From an uncultured Bacteroidales bacterium (GTDB lineage Bacteria; Bacteroidota; Bacteroidia; Bacteroidales; Bacteroidaceae): a stretch of DNA of 5,628 nt. Under the pieces are notes generated by a model that was not told the origin of the DNA, did no database searches, and worked only from the letters and a program-made list of their open reading frames with translations. How positions within the stretch are numbered: the first letter of the stretch is position 1; each line of letters starts with the position of its first letter. The position numbers and the translations under genes were made by a program. Shown here piece by piece: positions 4,986 through 5,628 of this stretch. The DNA is taken from the NCBI GenBank assembly GCA_937896105.1, contig CALBKR010000063.1, forward strand, positions 1-5,628. Reading direction: 5' to 3'.

Positions 4986-5628
4986 ATGGACAATTACGAA
5001 GAGAGGAGAAACATCGTAGATGAAGAGGCCGCCATAAACGCAGCCTTTCAGGAGTTGCTGGACATTTATCTGGCATCACAGCACCGCAAGAAGGTCGAAC
5101 TCATAACCAAGGCGTTCAACTTTGCACGCCAGGCACACAAAGGAGTAAGGCGCCACAGCGGTGAACCATACATCATGCACCCTCTCGCCGTTGCACGCAT
5201 CGTATGCAAGGAGATAGGGCTCGGCTCCACATCCATCTGCTCGGCACTGCTGCACGATGTCGTCGAAGACACCGACTACACCGTTGAAGACATACGTAAC
5301 CTCTTCGGCGACAAGATAGCCGACATTGTCGACGGACTGACAAAGATTTCGGGTGGAGTGTTCGGCACACACGCCTCGCAGCAAGCCGAGAATTTCAAGA
5401 AACTGCTCCTCACGATGAGCGAGGATATTCGCGTGATACTCATCAAGATAGCCGACCGCCTGCACAATATGCGCACACTCAAATATATGCAGGTGAACAA
5501 GCAATACAAGATTGCCGGTGAGACATTATACATATATGCCCCCATCGCCTACCGTCTTGGCCTGAGCCGCATAAAGACCGAACTCGAAAACCTCAGCTTC
5601 AAGTACGAACACCCCGAAGAGTATGCAC
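4986..5628 (+). CDS. rel: Bifunctional (p)ppGpp synthetase/hydrolase Rel/SpoT, N-terminal part (3' truncated)
   Basis: The first 214 residues are present and the frame runs off the window end. They cover the HD hydrolase domain that degrades (p)ppGpp to GDP or GTP plus pyrophosphate. Metal and active-site residues fit an active enzyme: 'RRHSGEPYIMHP' (55-66) with H65, 'LLHDVVEDT' (88-96) with H90 and D91 plus the E94-D95 pair, and 'KIADRLHNMRT' (154-164) with D157. The spacing of these residues matches Rel enzymes of known structure. E. coli-type RelA lacks this intact HD site, so this is a Rel/SpoT type. 'YAPIAYRLGLSRIKTELENL' marks the passage to the synthetase domain, which with the TGS and ACT domains lies beyond the window; synthetase activity therefore cannot be judged. 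ATG 4986 is 4 bases after the transglycosylase stop; an in-frame GTG at 4983 directly before it would add one residue. There is no Shine-Dalgarno sequence. Co-transcription with the upstream genes is likely from the spacing. Confidence 0.95.
   Translation, partial: MDNYEERRNIVDEEAAINAAFQELLDIYLASQHRKKVELITKAFNFARQAHKGVRRHSGEPYIMHPLAVARIVCKEIGLGSTSICSALLHDVVEDTDYTVEDIRNLFGDKIADIVDGLTKISGGVFGTHASQQAENFKKLLLTMSEDIRVILIKIADRLHNMRTLKYMQVNKQYKIAGETLYIYAPIAYRLGLSRIKTELENLSFKYEHPEEYA

Noticed and set aside
4307..4993. Long minus-strand open frame of 228 codons opposite the transglycosylase
   Set aside because: It mirrors the codon pattern of a well-supported gene, shows no recognisable domain, and has no promoter or leader. 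Similar shadows at 2572-3270, 3116-3670 and 1588-2154 are rejected for the same reason.
1..5628. CRISPR arrays, tRNA or rRNA genes, insertion sequences, attachment sites, complete parS
   Set aside because: Nothing resembling short regular direct repeats, cloverleaf genes, transposase coding or terminal inverted repeats was seen, and no intact parS palindrome with a CACGTG core was found by eye.

Overview
This window looks like chromosomal DNA from a member of the Bacteroidales (phylum Bacteroidota). Three things point there. The gene order parA, parB, DUF5683 protein, LysM lytic transglycosylase, Rel/SpoT is a familiar Bacteroidota arrangement. The upstream gene ends in a Bacteroidota-type C-terminal sorting domain. 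Translation starts have A-rich leaders without usable Shine-Dalgarno sequences, and the intergenic region carries TAnnTTTG promoter boxes. Genus cannot be told from the sequence alone. All recognised genes are on the + strand.

Layout: 1-987 is the 3' part of a secreted or surface protein. It has two tandem repeat units of about 145 residues that resemble ricin-type beta-trefoils, followed by a C-terminal sorting-like domain. 988-1179 is the only real intergenic region, 192 bp and AT-rich. It holds an 18-bp imperfect palindrome with a third matching half-site, two overlapping-range candidate -7 boxes, and a perfect 18-bp T/A palindrome just before parA. From 1180 to the window end five genes are packed with gaps of 1, 9, 6 and 4 bases: parA (1180-1944), parB (1946-2830), a DUF5683 envelope protein (2840-3610), an MltD-like lipoprotein transglycosylase with LysM repeats (3617-4981), and the N-terminal hydrolase part of a bifunctional Rel/SpoT (4986 to the end, cut by the window).

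How they fit together: ParA and ParB are the chromosome segregation pair. The DUF5683 protein and the transglycosylase are envelope proteins, the latter cutting peptidoglycan. Rel sets (p)ppGpp levels. The tight spacing suggests one transcript starting in 988-1179, which would tie segregation, wall remodelling and the stringent response to one promoter region. That coupling is an inference from spacing.

Overall this is a mostly conserved housekeeping region. I do not see an undescribed defence, mobile or RNA system. The parts most worth a second look are the palindromic, DnaA-box-like sites upstream of parA, the unexplained DUF5683 protein in the middle of the operon, and the architecture of the upstream beta-trefoil protein.
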